A DNA stretch of 64,000 nucleotides, taken from JACKIC01 sp964543795. GTDB lineage: Bacteria; Planctomycetota; UBA1135; UBA2386. The notes beneath the pieces are model-generated. The model was not told where the DNA came from and did not search any database. It saw nothing but the letters and a program-made list of their open reading frames with translations. Shown here in pieces: positions 34,156 to 43,006 of this stretch (positions are counted from its first letter, which is position 1; each line of letters begins with the position of its first letter). Position numbers and translations under genes: made by a program. Location: NCBI GenBank assembly GCA_964543795.1, contig CAZIZN010000014.1, positions 70,870-134,869 on the forward strand. Direction: 5' to 3'.

Positions 34156-35124
34156 TCAGCCGATGCCGCGTTCGAGGCGGCGGCCGAGCCAGCGCAGGAA
34201 CAGGCCCGTGAGCCCCCCCGGGTCGGCGCCGGCCTTGGCGCCGAGGTACTGGCCCCAGACCTGCCACTTCACGTAGTCGCGCGTCCACCGCAGCGCCGGC
34301 GCCTCCTGCTCGGGCGGCAGGCCGAGGCTCTGCACGTAGCGCACGTGTTCGGCCGTCGCGTCGGGGATGCCGGCGCGCAGCGCCCGCCAGGTGGGGATGC
34401 CGACGAGGCCGAACAGCCGGCGCAGGTTGCGGTGGTCGCAGAAGGTGCGTTTGCCCTCGCTCCACGCCGAACGGTCGTGGCTGTGCATGACAGAAGCACC
34501 GCCCTGGTGCGCGAGCGCCAGCCCGGCGTCGATGACGCGCTTGCCGAACCAGATGTCCTCGCCGAAACGGCGCGGGCCGAGCGGGAAGCGCTGCCACGCG
34601 GTGCGCCGGACCGCCGAGGCGACGTTGTCGAACGCGCACAGGAAGAGCTGTTCGAACGGCGGCAGCTCGTCGAGCCGCTTGCCCGCCGGCAACTGCTTCT
34701 TGGTGACGCCGTCGCCCCAACCAGGCCAGCCGCGGATGCGCCGGTCGAGCACCGGCTGGCACTTCGGCCGCGGGATCTGCCGGCACCACACGCCGGCGAC
34801 GTCGGGGTCCGCGAACGGTGCCACCATCTTCGTGAGCCAGTCCTTGCCCTGCAGCGTCGCGTCCTGCACGAGCAGCACGATCACGTCGCCGGTCGTCGCC
34901 GCGATGCCGCGGTCGCGCGTGGCGCCGTGGTCGAACTCGCGCTGCGGGATCGGGATCACGCGGAAGCCGGCGCGCTGCAGGCGTTCGATCGTGCCGTCGC
35001 GCGAGCCGCTGTCGATCGCGACCAGTTCGTCGAAGGTCGTGCCTTCGAGTGCCAGGATCGAGGTCAGGACCTCGTCGAGCAGCGGACCGGCGTTCCAGGT
35101 CGGGATGACGAGGGAGATGCGCAC
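34156..35124 (-). CDS. Glycosyltransferase family 2, rhamnosyltransferase-like
   Basis: 322 residues. MRISLVIPTWNAGPLLDEVLTSIL, then LVAIDSGSRDGTIERL, QREFDHGATRDRGIA and VIVLLVQDATLQGKDWLTKM. The REFDHGATRD and QDAT motifs match the GT2 at 30158-31006, so the two are likely paralogues using similar donors. The middle contains RFGEDIWFGKRVIDAGLALAHQ, the usual D-x-D/E-D acceptor-side motif. A C-terminal basic helix (LRWLGRRLERGIG) may attach to the membrane. Minus strand, separated by 113 bases from the GT4 upstream. Probable role: one sugar addition in the same glycan. Confidence 0.87.
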   Translation of the reverse strand: MRISLVIPTWNAGPLLDEVLTSILALEGTTFDELVAIDSGSRDGTIERLQRAGFRVIPIPQREFDHGATRDRGIAATTGDVIVLLVQDATLQGKDWLTKMVAPFADPDVAGVWCRQIPRPKCQPVLDRRIRGWPGWGDGVTKKQLPAGKRLDELPPFEQLFLCAFDNVASAVRRTAWQRFPLGPRRFGEDIWFGKRVIDAGLALAHQGGASVMHSHDRSAWSEGKRTFCDHRNLRRLFGLVGIPTWRALRAGIPDATAEHVRYVQSLGLPPEQEAPALRWTRDYVKWQVWGQYLGAKAGADPGGLTGLFLRWLGRRLERGIG

Positions 35125-35237
35125 GGGGCGGGATGATGGCGACGACGCACCCGCGACGCCAACGCAGACTCGCGTCCGAGTTGCACGAGCGGCTCACCCG
35201 CCACCCGAGGGCCACCACCGCAGGTCGGCCAGCAGCG

Positions 35238-36464
35238 TCAGCGCGAGAGCAGCGCGCGCATACGCGACCAGAAGCCGCGCCGTCGCCGGGCCTGCGCCGG
35301 TGCCCGCACCGCCGAACGGCCGATCTCGCGCCACTTGTCGATCAGCACGTCGATGTTGCGGTCGACGTCGAACTTCGCGCGGACCTTCTCGCGCGCTGCG
35401 GCGCCGATGCGCTCGCACAGCGTGTCGTCGGCCAGTAGTCGCGACAACCGTTCGGCGATCGTCGGCGCATCCTCGGGGTCGGCGAGGAATCCGTCCACAC
35501 CGTCGTCCACGAGTTCCGGGATGCCCGAGACCCTCGTGCTGACGACGGGAGTACGCAGGTACATCGCCTCGATCATCGAGGTCGGGATGCCGTCCCGATC
35601 GCCGTCGGGGCCGATGCGCGAGGGCAGGACGAAGGCGCGCGCACGCCGCACGAGCCGCAACGTCTCCTGATTCGTCAGCGATCCGAGGAACTGCACGCGG
35701 TCCGCGATGCCGAGTCTGGCCGCCTGCGCCTCGAGCGCGCCGCGCAACTCGCCTTCGCCGACGATCGCGTAACGCGCGTCGGATGCCGTTGCTGCCACCT
35801 TCGCGAACGCGTCGATCGCCGTGTCGTAGCCTTTGATCGGGTGAAGCCTGGCGACGCTGACGATCAGCCCGGGCGTGCGTGCGCCCGCGTCGATCGAATC
35901 GCAGTAGCCGGCGAGAATGGGCACACGCCGGATCACGACCTTGCCGGGATCGCAGCCGATCGTCTCGACGAGGTGGGTCCGGTTGTACTCCGAGATCGAG
36001 AACACGCAGCGCGCTTCGGCGACCTTCTCGTCGGCGTAGCGCAGGTCGACGAAGATGTCGTGCGCGTGGCACTCGAAGGTGAACGGCAGCCCCGCGATGC
36101 GAGCCGCGACCATCGCCACGGTCGCGGAGTTGTTGGCGAAGCAGCCGTGCACGACGTCGACTCCCGTGCGCTTCATGTGCTCGGCGAGCGGCCGCAGGGC
36201 GGCGACGCGATCGCCGAGCCAGTCCGCCGCGTAGGCGTCGAACTCGTGCGGTCGGCGCCCTGCCTCGGGCACGAAGTCCTGCAGGTACCACGTGCGCTGG
36301 CGCAGGGCGAAGCGCTCGACGTCCTCGTGCACGACGGTCTCGTTCGAGGGCTCGACCGAGTAGATCGCCACTTCGAAGCCGCGCCGCAGCACTTCGACGA
36401 TCTCGTTCAGGATGAACGTGGTCGAAAGGGACGGGAACTTCCAGGTGACGAAGGCGACCTTCAT
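35238..36464 (-). CDS. Glycosyltransferase family 4, exopolysaccharide type
   Basis: 408 residues. MKVAFVTWKFPSLSTTFILNEIVEVLRRGFEVAIYSVEP is the N-domain of the WcaL/AmsK-like GT4 subgroup. The C-domain has LIVSVARLHPIKGYDTAIDAFAKV, YAIVGEGELRGALEAQA and DGDRDGIPTSMIEAMYLRTPVVSTRVSGIPELV with the retaining-enzyme E-containing motif. A basic C-terminal tail (ARRRRGFWSRMRALLSR) suggests membrane contact. It starts at the ATG at 36464, divergent from the next plus-strand GT (140 bases between starts), so a two-way promoter region is likely between them. Sugar donor not predictable. Confidence 0.88.
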   Translation of the reverse strand: MKVAFVTWKFPSLSTTFILNEIVEVLRRGFEVAIYSVEPSNETVVHEDVERFALRQRTWYLQDFVPEAGRRPHEFDAYAADWLGDRVAALRPLAEHMKRTGVDVVHGCFANNSATVAMVAARIAGLPFTFECHAHDIFVDLRYADEKVAEARCVFSISEYNRTHLVETIGCDPGKVVIRRVPILAGYCDSIDAGARTPGLIVSVARLHPIKGYDTAIDAFAKVAATASDARYAIVGEGELRGALEAQAARLGIADRVQFLGSLTNQETLRLVRRARAFVLPSRIGPDGDRDGIPTSMIEAMYLRTPVVSTRVSGIPELVDDGVDGFLADPEDAPTIAERLSRLLADDTLCERIGAAAREKVRAKFDVDRNIDVLIDKWREIGRSAVRAPAQARRRRGFWSRMRALLSR

Positions 36465-36604
36465 GCGGCGTAGGCGGACGCCGTCGGGGCCACGGCGAGC
36501 GGCAGGTTAGCCGCCCGCTGCATCGACGCCAGGGGCAGAGCACATTGAGAGCCTCCGCGAACGCGGTGCCGCGGTGTCCGGACCGCCGGGAATCCCACTT
36601 CGGA

Positions 36605-37693
36605 ATGGACCGGCCGATTCCGATCTACAAGATGCCGCGCCGAACCGCGATGGACGTCCGCCTCATCTACAACCACATCGAGCACCACGCCGCCCACTCC
36701 GGCTACGACCAGCTCGCGAAGTACGTGACCGGGCAGCCGTGGCGACCGGGCCCCCTGTTCCGCCTGGCCAAGAAGGCCCCGGAGCGCTGGAAGGAACGCA
36801 TCCCGACCGACGCCACCAGCTGGTACTGGGGCGACGCGATCCCGCGCGAGTACGCCATCTGCGCCCGCAACACGCTGCTGCCGACACGCACGGTGTTCCA
36901 CTTCCTCTACGCCGAGAACGACCTGCGCCTCTGCTCGCGCTGGCGGTGGCGCTGGAACAACCGCATCGTGGCGTCGTTCCACCAGCCGCCCGAGTTCCTC
37001 GACAAGCACGTCGAGGACAAGGGGTACATCCGCGGCCTCGACGCCGCCGTCGTCATGGCGGAGTTCCAGGTCGACTACATGGCGCGCTTCCTGCCGCGCG
37101 AGCGGGTCTTCTGCGTGCCGCACGGCGTCGACGTCGACTACTGGTGCCCGTCGGCCGACGTGCCGCGCTGGCCCGAACCGACGTTCGTGTTCGTCGGCTT
37201 CTGGCTGCGCGACGTCGAGATGGCGAAGCAGACCATCCGCCGCGTCGCCGAGCTCGGGCTGCCCGCGAGGTTCCGCATCGTCACGTTCCCCAACCGCCGG
37301 CAACACTTCGAGGGCCTGCCGCAGACCGAGCTGCTCAGCAGCATCACCGACGAGCAGTTGCGCGACGAGTACCGCCGCGCACACGCGCTGTTCCTGCCAC
37401 TCGAGCTGTCGACCGCGAACAACGTCGTGCTCGAGGCGATGAGCTGTGGCACTGGCGTCGTCTCGACGCGCATCGGCGGTGTGCCGGAGTACGTGTCGTC
37501 CGACGCCGGCCTCCTGGTGCCCCCCAAGGACATCGAGGCGGCCGCCGCGGCGATCGGCTCGATCTGCGCGAACCGCGACGCCGTGGCGCAGCTGGGCGAG
37601 GCGGCACGCCGGCGCGCGCTGGACTTCAGCTGGCAGAGGATGGGCGCGCTGCAGGACGAGGTCTACCGCAAGGTCGCGCGCGGCAGGTTCTGA
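36605..37693 (+). CDS. Glycosyltransferase family 4 (single-domain paralogue of the fusion at 39565-41775)
   Basis: 362 residues from the ATG at 36605; ATGs at 36632 and 36650 (MDVRLIYNHIEHH) are alternatives, and the last is where family similarity seems to begin. The N-domain is short: HHAAHSGYDQLAKYV, TVFHFLYAENDLRL, NNRIVASFHQPPEFL and FCVPHGVDVDYW. C-domain: PTFVFVGFWLRDVEMAKQTIRRVAE and AHALFLPLELSTANNVVLEAMSCGTGVVSTRIGGVPEYV. Each of these segments has a close counterpart in the first half of the two-domain GT at 39565-41775, showing common descent. The enzyme likely acts on the same polymer. A lone plus-strand gene between minus-strand GT genes. Confidence 0.85.
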   Translation: MDRPIPIYKMPRRTAMDVRLIYNHIEHHAAHSGYDQLAKYVTGQPWRPGPLFRLAKKAPERWKERIPTDATSWYWGDAIPREYAICARNTLLPTRTVFHFLYAENDLRLCSRWRWRWNNRIVASFHQPPEFLDKHVEDKGYIRGLDAAVVMAEFQVDYMARFLPRERVFCVPHGVDVDYWCPSADVPRWPEPTFVFVGFWLRDVEMAKQTIRRVAELGLPARFRIVTFPNRRQHFEGLPQTELLSSITDEQLRDEYRRAHALFLPLELSTANNVVLEAMSCGTGVVSTRIGGVPEYVSSDAGLLVPPKDIEAAAAAIGSICANRDAVAQLGEAARRRALDFSWQRMGALQDEVYRKVARGRF

Positions 37694-37699
37694 GCTGCG

Positions 37700-38560
37700 T
37701 CAGTGATTCCACCCCTTGCCGATTCCCCATTCGTCCCGGATGCGCTCGATCTCCTCCTTGTAGTAGGAGGCCAGAAGGGAACGGTAGGGCTCCGGGACGC
37801 CGCCGGTTGCTTCGCTCCGATTCGTACCCTTGTCGAGCGACCTGACGTATTTCGCATCCGAACGCACTCCGAGGTGCGTCATGACATCGCACAACATCCG
37901 GACCGGACCGGTGCCGATGTCGTCGAAGTCACGCAGCATGATGCGCTCGTTCGGCATGTGCTGTCCCCACTTCGCGACGAAGCGCGTGTAGAGGCCGCAT
38001 CCCAGGACATAAGGATCGCGCAGATACTTCTCGATCTCGGCGACGGGGACGTCGGCCATCTTGCGCCCCATCTGCTTGCCCAGGGTCAGCTTCGCGTGTG
38101 ACCACGCCCTCTCGACCGGATCGCGCACGACGATCACCATGCGCAAGCACGGCTGCAGAGCGACCACGTCCGCCATGCGCGCGTCGTCCAGACCGGCGGC
38201 ATAGCTCGCGGTCGCCTCACCGATCGCGATGGGTTCGTAATGCTCCCCGTAGTTGGCCTTGGCATCCGCTTCCCGACGCGCCCGGTACTCATCGGATTGA
38301 CGGAAGTGCCGCATGTAGTCGACGAGATCGTCGCTCTCTCGCATCGGATGCCAAGCGAGCCCGAGGAGGTTGAAGAAGTAGAGTTCCTTTGGCTCGGAGA
38401 GGAACACCTGCGGATGATTCGCCAGCTGGCTGTGCAACCAGGTCGATCCGGTGCGCTGCGGCCCGGCGAAGAAGAAGTTCGGCAGGCACGAGACGTCGAG
38501 GGTCGGATCGGAAACCCTGACGAATCGAAGCCTCGCGATCACCGACGGATCAAGGGCCAC
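37700..38560 (-). CDS. Sulfotransferase family protein
   Basis: 286 residues from the GTG at 38560, giving an 11-base overlap with the upstream GT2; a GTG at 38575 is equally possible and the frame remains open farther up inside that gene. Seen: FFFAGPQRTGSTWLHSQLANHPQVFLSEPKELYFF, the classic 5'-PSB loop followed by the Heparan/Sulfotransfer_1 pattern, and MVIVVRDPVERAWSHAKL, the 3'-phosphate-binding motif with Arg and Ser. A KGTNRSEATGG segment near the C-terminus fits the PAPS-binding loop. Uses PAPS to sulfate a hydroxyl, presumably on the locus polysaccharide. Co-transcribed with the GT2 and the double GT upstream on the minus strand. Confidence 0.88.
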   Translation of the reverse strand: MALDPSVIARLRFVRVSDPTLDVSCLPNFFFAGPQRTGSTWLHSQLANHPQVFLSEPKELYFFNLLGLAWHPMRESDDLVDYMRHFRQSDEYRARREADAKANYGEHYEPIAIGEATASYAAGLDDARMADVVALQPCLRMVIVVRDPVERAWSHAKLTLGKQMGRKMADVPVAEIEKYLRDPYVLGCGLYTRFVAKWGQHMPNERIMLRDFDDIGTGPVRMLCDVMTHLGVRSDAKYVRSLDKGTNRSEATGGVPEPYRSLLASYYKEEIERIRDEWGIGKGWNH

Positions 38561-39557
38561 TGGACCGTCCTCCACCTGCGGCGCTCCGGCCGTGCTCTTT
38601 CGCCTCGAGCGTGCGCTGCCCCGGCCGATAGCGCTTGGCCGTGCGGAACACGTAGAGGACACCCAGCAGGATGCCCTTCCAGTGCTTCCTCACCATCGTC
38701 CGCACGTGTTCGATGCCCGCGGGGCTCTTCTGCTCGACCCACCACTTCATGCTCTTCCGGTAGTCCTCGAAGCAGAACTTCTGCACGTTGAAGGCGGTGC
38801 GGCTGCCCCGCAACACATACCGCGTGTAGACGACCGCGCCGCTGCAGACGTAGCCGTGCAACTGCTTGTTGGCCTTCTCGATCGGCATCCAGTTGTCGTG
38901 GTGCACGACCGGCTCGGGCGAGTAGTAGATGCGTGCGCCGGCGCGCAGCAGTCGGAACGAGAAGTCCGTGTCCTCGCCGCCGGTCATCGGCGTGCCCGCC
39001 CCGAGCCACTCGAGGTAGAGCCCGTGCCGCACGAAGCACTCGCGTCGGAACGCCATGTTGTTGCCGTGGCCCACGGCACCCTGGATACGCTCGCCACCGA
39101 GGCCGTCGACCTGGCGCGGCTCCATGCTCTCCATGATGGTCGGACAGGTCTGCCCTTCGCCGCCCTTGCCGTAGGCCATCACGCGCCCGTAGACCGCTTC
39201 GCGCTTGGGATCGGCGTCGAACTGCTCCAGCACCTTCTCGACCCAGGTCGGCTCGGCGTAGCAGTCGTCGTCGGTGAACAGCACGATCGGGCCGGTCGAG
39301 GCCTCGATGCCGATGTTGCGCGCACGAGAGAGACCGCGCGTCGGCGTGCTCAGGTACCGCAACCGCGGGTCGGCGATCGCGAGCACGGCCTTCGCGGTCT
39401 CGTCACCGTCGCTCTGGTCGATCACGAGCAGTTCCATCTCGCGCAAACCGCTCGCCAGGATGGAGCGGACGCACTTGCCGATGGAGGCGGCGCGGTTGCG
39501 CGTGCACACGAGCACGGAGATACGGGGAGCGGAGCTCTTGCTGTCTGCCATGGGCAT
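38550..39557 (-). CDS. Glycosyltransferase family 2
   Basis: 335 residues. ISVLVCTRNRAASIGKCVRSILAS, MELLVIDQSDGDET, RGLSRARNIGIEASTGPIVLFTDDDCYAEPTWVEKV (DDD motif near residue 98), GHGNNMAFRRECF and GGEDTDFSFRLLRAG, a complete GT-A set with the acceptor-side ED. The C-terminal 90 residues are basic with a hydrophobic stretch (GILLGVLYVF), likely membrane-attached. It starts 7 bases after the stop of the double GT at 39565 and overlaps the sulfotransferase gene, so the order fusion-GT, GT2, sulfotransferase is one operon. Donor unknown. Confidence 0.88.
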   Translation of the reverse strand: MPMADSKSSAPRISVLVCTRNRAASIGKCVRSILASGLREMELLVIDQSDGDETAKAVLAIADPRLRYLSTPTRGLSRARNIGIEASTGPIVLFTDDDCYAEPTWVEKVLEQFDADPKREAVYGRVMAYGKGGEGQTCPTIMESMEPRQVDGLGGERIQGAVGHGNNMAFRRECFVRHGLYLEWLGAGTPMTGGEDTDFSFRLLRAGARIYYSPEPVVHHDNWMPIEKANKQLHGYVCSGAVVYTRYVLRGSRTAFNVQKFCFEDYRKSMKWWVEQKSPAGIEHVRTMVRKHWKGILLGVLYVFRTAKRYRPGQRTLEAKEHGRSAAGGGRSSGP

Positions 39558-39564
39558 CCGGAGC

Positions 39565-41775
39565 CTAGCGGTAGCGCCCCTTCTGGATCACTCGTTCGAA
39601 GACGTCCATCGTCCGGGCGACGATCTTCTCGGTCGCGTAGCGCTCGAGCACGATCTCCCGCGACCTGCGGCCGAACCGGGCCGTCTCTTCGGGGTGCTGA
39701 GCGAGGTGGCGGATCGCCGCGGCCAGCGAGTGAACGTCGTTGGCCTTGACGTGGATGCCGCTCTGCATGTGCTCCACCATCTCGACCATGCCGCCGGCGT
39801 CGCTCACGATCACCGCCTTGCCGCAGGCGATCGCCTCGAGGCACGAGTTCGGGAAGTTCTCGAACGACGTCGAGGGGATGATGCAGGCGTAGGCGCCGCG
39901 GTAGAGCGGGATCAGCTCGCGCAGCGGGATGCGACCGAGGAACTCGATGCGCTTCCGCACCTCCGGCGCGATGTCGGCCCCTTCGATCCACTCGAGGAAC
40001 TTCATGCCGGAGCGACCGTCGCGCGCGAAGGTCGGCGTGTCGTGGCCCGCAAGGTGCAGGTCGAAGTCGGGGATCTCCGCGGCGACCTTCGCGAACGCCT
40101 CGACGAGCAGGTGCACGCCCTTGCGGTGCTCGAGGCGCCCCGTGAACAGGAAGTGCTTGCGGGGCGTGACGCGTCCCGGTCCGGGCGAGTAGACGTCGGT
40201 GTCGATCGGATACTCGAGCAGTTCGATGCCCGGGACGCCGGGCAACCAGCGCTGCGTGACGATGTCGATGATCTTGCGGCTCGGGGCCGTGATCTTGTCG
40301 GCGCGCCTGGTCGACCCCTTCTCGAGGATGTTGCTGCGACGGATGTCCTCGGACACCGGCACGTCGTTGACCCAGCAGTTGACCTCCGAGGGCGTGTGCA
40401 GCTTGATCATCGTCGGGCACCGACGACGCATCCATTGGATCGCGTAGAGGGACCCGAAGTACTCCGGCGACTCGATCAGGTGGATCGGCGTGCGGTCGAA
40501 CAGGTAGCGGAAGCGTTTCCTGGCGGCCAGGGCGAACTCGATGCGCCGGCGCGTCTCGGGGTACTTCGCCAACCGCGGCAGGATCCGCTTCTCCCAGAAC
40601 CGCTTCTTCCAGCCTTCCTTGGGCTGGAACTTGACGCGGTGCACCTCGACGCCGTCGTGGGTCGTGATCGAGGGGCGATCGATGCAGCCGGAGATCACGA
40701 AGACGCGGTGTCCGGCGGCCGCCAGCCCCTGCGCGAGGTTGTAGCCGTAGGTCGCGATGCCGCCCCAACCCGTCTCCGGCGGATACTCCTCTGTGAGCAG
40801 GCAGATGTTGCGCGGCCCGCGCTTGTCCTGGCGGAAGAACGCACGGCAGTTCGAGCCGAGGATGCGGCGGTGCACGTAGTCGAGCTGTTCGCCGACCGTC
40901 TCCCAGCGGAACCGCTCCGCTCGCGAGCGCGCCGCGGCGCCGGCGCGCAGGGCCCACGACGGATCGCGCGCGATCGCGCACAGCGCCGCGACGGCGGCGT
41001 CGACGTCACCGGGGGGCACCAGCGCGGCGGCATGCGCATCGACGTAGTCGACGATGCCGCCGACCTGGGTGGCGACGACGCCGGTGCCGCAGCTCATCGC
41101 CTCGAGCAGCTCGGGGATCGCCGTGCCGTGCGCGAGCGGCAGGAAAAGCGCGTGCGCGCGGCGGTACTCGCGCAGCAGGTGCTGCTCGCCGACGTCGATC
41201 AGCACCTCGGTCGCCGGCAGTCCGGCGAACCGCGCAGCGTCCTCGGCTCGCGCGACGACGCGGAAGCGGACCTCGGGCGCGAGCGCGGCGACGCGGCGCA
41301 CCGCCGCCGCGAACGCCGCGGCATCGCAGGTGCCGAGCGTCAGGACGGTCGGCACCACCGCCTTCGCGACCGCGGGATCCGGCCGCCAGAAGCCGGTGTC
41401 GACACCATGTGGCACGACGAAGATCCGGTCGAAGGGGAGGTGACGCGACAGGACACCGACCTGGCACGCCGCGGTCGCGATCGCGGCGTCGAGTTCCGCG
41501 ATGGCCGCGGGGGCGACCTCGGCCTCGAGCCGTTCCGGCGGCAGATGGAAGGTCGCCACGAGCCGGTTGTTGAGCCGCGGCCGGAGGCGCGGCGGGACCC
41601 GCAAGTCCTTCTCGCCGGCGAAGAAGTGGTAGAGGGTCTTGCCCGGGAGCCGCGCCCGGAGGCCGAGCCCGCGCCCGGCGTCGAGCACCGTGGCCTCCAG
41701 GTGGCTGGCCAGTTGTCCGTAACCGGAATGCCGGCCGCGCGGCTCGTCGCGGTCCGGAATGATCTTGATGGCCAT
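39565..41775 (-). CDS. Two glycosyltransferase family 4 modules fused in one protein
   Basis: 736 residues from the ATG at 41775 (MAIKIIPDRDEPRGRHSGYGQL); the longer open frame upstream is antisense to other genes. Module 1 (about 1-325) resembles the stand-alone GT at 36605: SGYGQLASHLEA, LYHFFAGEKDLRV, NNRLVATFHLPPERL, FVVPHGVDTGFW, AHALFLPLAHGTAIPELLEAMSCGTGVVATQVGG. Module 2 (about 345-736) is a longer GT4 with RNICLLTEEYPPETGWGGIATYGYNLAQGLAAAGHRVFVIS and SFENFPNSCLEAIACGKAVIVSDAGGMVEMV, close to the GT4 at 47663. Both modules retain E-containing catalytic motifs. A bifunctional enzyme could add two sugars in succession. Module 1 is short and its N-domain may be reduced. Confidence 0.87.
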   Translation of the reverse strand: MAIKIIPDRDEPRGRHSGYGQLASHLEATVLDAGRGLGLRARLPGKTLYHFFAGEKDLRVPPRLRPRLNNRLVATFHLPPERLEAEVAPAAIAELDAAIATAACQVGVLSRHLPFDRIFVVPHGVDTGFWRPDPAVAKAVVPTVLTLGTCDAAAFAAAVRRVAALAPEVRFRVVARAEDAARFAGLPATEVLIDVGEQHLLREYRRAHALFLPLAHGTAIPELLEAMSCGTGVVATQVGGIVDYVDAHAAALVPPGDVDAAVAALCAIARDPSWALRAGAAARSRAERFRWETVGEQLDYVHRRILGSNCRAFFRQDKRGPRNICLLTEEYPPETGWGGIATYGYNLAQGLAAAGHRVFVISGCIDRPSITTHDGVEVHRVKFQPKEGWKKRFWEKRILPRLAKYPETRRRIEFALAARKRFRYLFDRTPIHLIESPEYFGSLYAIQWMRRRCPTMIKLHTPSEVNCWVNDVPVSEDIRRSNILEKGSTRRADKITAPSRKIIDIVTQRWLPGVPGIELLEYPIDTDVYSPGPGRVTPRKHFLFTGRLEHRKGVHLLVEAFAKVAAEIPDFDLHLAGHDTPTFARDGRSGMKFLEWIEGADIAPEVRKRIEFLGRIPLRELIPLYRGAYACIIPSTSFENFPNSCLEAIACGKAVIVSDAGGMVEMVEHMQSGIHVKANDVHSLAAAIRHLAQHPEETARFGRRSREIVLERYATEKIVARTMDVFERVIQKGRYR

Positions 41776-42159
41776 GCCTGGGGAGACGGGAGGTGCTGGA
41801 TGCGCGCGCGGGAGGCGGAGAACTCGGCAGCGAGGGCGGCAGATCTTGACCCGCGCTCGCCACCGTCGCAACGAACGCGGCGCCTTCTTCGCGCCGCCGG
41901 TCCTGGCACCATCGAACGCGGCGGCGGCCAGGCGCGACCGGGCGCCGCACAGCGCCATGGCAAGGCGCGCACCAGCACACCGCCGCACACGCTCGTCGCC
42001 GCACCCCGGGTCGCTTGATCCGGCACCGTCGCGATTAAGCTGCGATCGCGCGACGCATTCGCGACGCGCGGCAACGCCGGCCGCAATCGCATCCGCTCCC
42101 ACCTCGGGGGCGTTGCCATGCGGGGAGTCCGCGCCAGGTCCCAGGTCCATGCCCCTCCT
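41776..42159. other. Divergent intergenic region
   Basis: About 380 bases between the double-GT start (minus) and the DUF6473-like start (plus; 342 bases if the ATG at 42118 is used instead). No gene is convincing here. It must hold promoters for both directions. A short inverted repeat GTCGCGA (42028-42034) with TCGCGCGAC (42046-42054) surrounds a relatively AT-rich GATTAAGC, which is the only candidate regulatory motif I can point to. Confidence 0.35.
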
Positions 42160-42996
42160 GTGAGCCGCTACTACCAAGAACTCGACGCGCCACACATCGA
42201 CTACGGCCTCGTGCCCCTGAGCGGGTCCTACCTGCACGTGCGTGGTCCCGCGCTCGATCCGACGCGCCCCTACATCGCCTGCGTCGGCGCGGCCCAGACG
42301 TTCGGTCGCTTCTGCGCGCGCCCGTTCCCGACGCTGCTCGCCGAACGCCTGGGCATGCAGGTGCTCAACCTCAGCGACGGCGGGACGGGTCCCGGCTGGC
42401 TCGATCGGCCCGAGTTCCTCGACCGGATCAACGGCGCCTGCCTGGTCGTGGCACAGGTGCTCTCCGCGCGCAGCGAAGGCAATTCGCTGTTCGACAACTC
42501 CGCATCGGGTGGACACCTCGGCTTCCGCAAGCGCGACGGCCAGCGCATGACGTTCATCGAGTTCTTCCGGGACCTCGTCGCGACCGAGTCGCAGGCGACC
42601 ATCGAGCGCGCGGTGGCCGAGACGCGCGCCAACTTCGTACGCCACGCGCACGACGTCCTGGCGAAGATCCGACCGCCCAAGGTGTCGCTCTGGTTCTCCG
42701 TGCGCAGCCCCGACTACCGCGATCGGCCGGGCTCCGCCTACGGCTACCTCTCCGACTACCCCCACTTCGTCAACCGGGCGATAGTCGACGAGCTGCGCTC
42801 CGCCGCGGACGCCTACGTGGAGTGCACCTCGCGGGCCGGACTGCCGCAGCGGCTCTGGCAGGCGACCGCGCCGATCGAGGGCACGCAGCTCGTCGGCGAC
42901 CACCTCGAGAACCATTACTACCCTTCCCCCGAGATGCACGTGGCGGCCGCGAACCTGCTGGAGCCGGCCTGCCGCAACCTGCTCGCCCGCGCCTGA
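42160..42996 (+). CDS. DUF6473-like protein
   Basis: 278 residues from the GTG at 42160 (VSRYYQELDAPHIDYGLVPL), where family similarity seems to begin; an ATG at 42118 would add 14 residues without obvious conservation. Features: YLHVRGPALDPTRPYIACVGAAQTFGRFCARPFPTLLAERL, VLNLSDGGTGPGWL and CLVVAQVLSARSEGNSLF. I recall this arrangement (Y-I-A-x-x-G-x-x-x-T-F-G-R-F, then N-x-G-x-x-x-x-G-P) from the DUF6473 family, found near sulfotransferases and capsule genes; function unknown, possibly SGNH-like. It is followed 10 bases later by a sulfotransferase, so the pair is co-transcribed. Soluble, no signal peptide. Confidence 0.72.
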   Translation: MSRYYQELDAPHIDYGLVPLSGSYLHVRGPALDPTRPYIACVGAAQTFGRFCARPFPTLLAERLGMQVLNLSDGGTGPGWLDRPEFLDRINGACLVVAQVLSARSEGNSLFDNSASGGHLGFRKRDGQRMTFIEFFRDLVATESQATIERAVAETRANFVRHAHDVLAKIRPPKVSLWFSVRSPDYRDRPGSAYGYLSDYPHFVNRAIVDELRSAADAYVECTSRAGLPQRLWQATAPIEGTQLVGDHLENHYYPSPEMHVAAANLLEPACRNLLARA

Positions 42997-43006
42997 CGGA
43001 GCCACT

